Source: JANLQX01 sp031381685 (lineage in GTDB: Bacteria > Actinomycetota > Acidimicrobiia > Acidimicrobiales > JANYDT01). Taken from it: a stretch of DNA of 22,894 nt. Both the position numbers and the translations under genes were made by a program. Shown here piece after piece: positions 22,247 through 22,894 of the stretch. A model generated the notes under the pieces. That model did not search any database. It was not told where the DNA came from and saw only the letters and a list, made by a program, of their open reading frames with translations. The DNA is taken from positions 1 through 22,894 of the forward strand of contig JANMYF010000099.1 in assembly GCA_031381685.1 (NCBI GenBank), in the 5' to 3' direction. Position 1 is the stretch's first letter. The number at the start of each line of letters is the position of its first letter.

Positions 22247-22894
22247 ATGTTGAGCGAGGGTCGGCAACGGCACACAGCCGTCACCATCGTTGACGTCGGT
22301 ACCGCCGGTGGAGACCTCACCCTCGACCTGGCGAGCGGCCTCGTTGACGGGCTGGGCGATCGAGTCACCGTGACGATTCTCACGTCATCGGCATCATCGA
22401 CTCTTGAACGCTTCCGGCGCCTGAACTCGGTTTCGGTTGTTGCGATACCGGGCCGAAGCCGCCGGGACCTTGTTTGCATTCCGAGGCGTCTCCGCGTTGC
22501 TGCGGCGGCGGCCGAGCCCGACATCGTCATCGACGTCGGCCTGTCCGCTCTCAGCCTGGCCACGAGTCGACGCTATAGACCAGCTCGACACGTTCGCATC
22601 GTTCACGACGCGTCGCCGCACCCGGCCTTACGCGACAGGTTTCTCCACAGGTTGAATGTCCTTGCCTGGAATCGCTCCGATGCCTTGGTCACCCTTTCGG
22701 ACTACTCAGCACGCCAACTCCAAGGGCAGACAACTACTCCGATCCTCATCAGCAGACATGGCGAGCGCCATCGGTTTCCTCCCAGTACCCCATCATCGAT
22801 CGCTCGCCGCCGAAAGAATCTGCTCTTCTGGGGCCGATTCGAAACCTACAAAGGACTCGGTGATCTCGCCATCGCCTTCCGGTCTGCTTTTGAC
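22247..22894 (+). CDS. GT4-type glycosyltransferase (5' part, cut by window end)
   Basis: The 216 codons present read as the N-terminal Rossmann domain of a GT-B glycosyltransferase: VTIVDVGTAGGDLTLDLASGL, a Gly-containing acceptor-side loop; then PDIVIDVG, VRIVHDASPHP, and SDALVTLSDYSARQL, the usual 'senses a start of the linker' region. KNLLFWGRFETYKGLGDLA matches the 'GR-x-x-x-x-KG' segment that opens the donor-binding domain of GT4 enzymes. The donor and acceptor cannot be told. The frame is open at 22894, so the catalytic E-x7-E region is off the window. Codons such as ATA, AGA, GTT and CTT are more frequent than in the left half, hinting at a different origin for this locus. The start is set by the TAAGCT box. 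Confidence 0.8.
   Translation, partial: MLSEGRQRHTAVTIVDVGTAGGDLTLDLASGLVDGLGDRVTVTILTSSASSTLERFRRLNSVSVVAIPGRSRRDLVCIPRRLRVAAAAAEPDIVIDVGLSALSLATSRRYRPARHVRIVHDASPHPALRDRFLHRLNVLAWNRSDALVTLSDYSARQLQGQTTTPILISRHGERHRFPPSTPSSIARRRKNLLFWGRFETYKGLGDLAIAFRSAFD

Noticed and set aside
1..22894. CRISPR array, phage genes, integrase or toxin-antitoxin module
   Set aside because: No regularly spaced repeats and no proteins of these classes were seen on either strand.

Overview
The window is a high-GC actinobacterial chromosome segment, with strong G/C preference at third codon positions and frequent GTG starts. A marine or soil Acidimicrobiia lineage (Ilumatobacter-like) would fit, but that placement is an inference. 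No rRNA, tRNA, CRISPR array, integrase or full insertion sequence is visible. The genes form short units that often switch strand. Several lack a Shine-Dalgarno sequence and instead have a TANNNT box 6-8 bases before the start codon, which points to leaderless transcription.

Left part (1-9827), mostly housekeeping or metabolic: the 5' part of sufB (Fe-S cluster assembly, minus); a divergent 1074-residue membrane-anchored beta-propeller protein whose last residues are encoded by a 162-bp element with inverted ends; a gamma-carbonic-anhydrase-like hexapeptide protein; an oligopeptidase B-like S9 peptidase; a striking 95-bp nested palindrome that can fold as a cloverleaf; an unrecognised 332-residue protein; and an FGGY sugar kinase.

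Right part (9928-22894) is a cell-surface polysaccharide locus. A nucleotide-sugar 6-dehydrogenase and a C4-epimerase (TviB/TviC or WbpO/WbpP type) would supply an acidic amino-sugar precursor. A secreted YVTN propeller follows. A five-gene minus-strand operon with overlapping or nearly touching genes encodes an O-antigen ligase/polymerase-like protein, a small membrane-anchored protein, a GT-C-like polytopic protein, another membrane-anchored protein and a methyltransferase. Three of these share a gapless 22-residue motif that I cannot assign to a named domain. Next come a Tat-exported surface protein, a Wzx-like flippase, a methyltransferase whose 3' end overlaps the flippase antisense, and the start of a GT4 glycosyltransferase cut by the window end.

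Together the right-hand genes suggest synthesis, flipping, polymerisation or ligation and methylation of a surface glycan. Points most worth a second look are the cloverleaf palindrome, the TIR element, the repeated TANNNT/start-codon geometry and the shared 22-residue motif.
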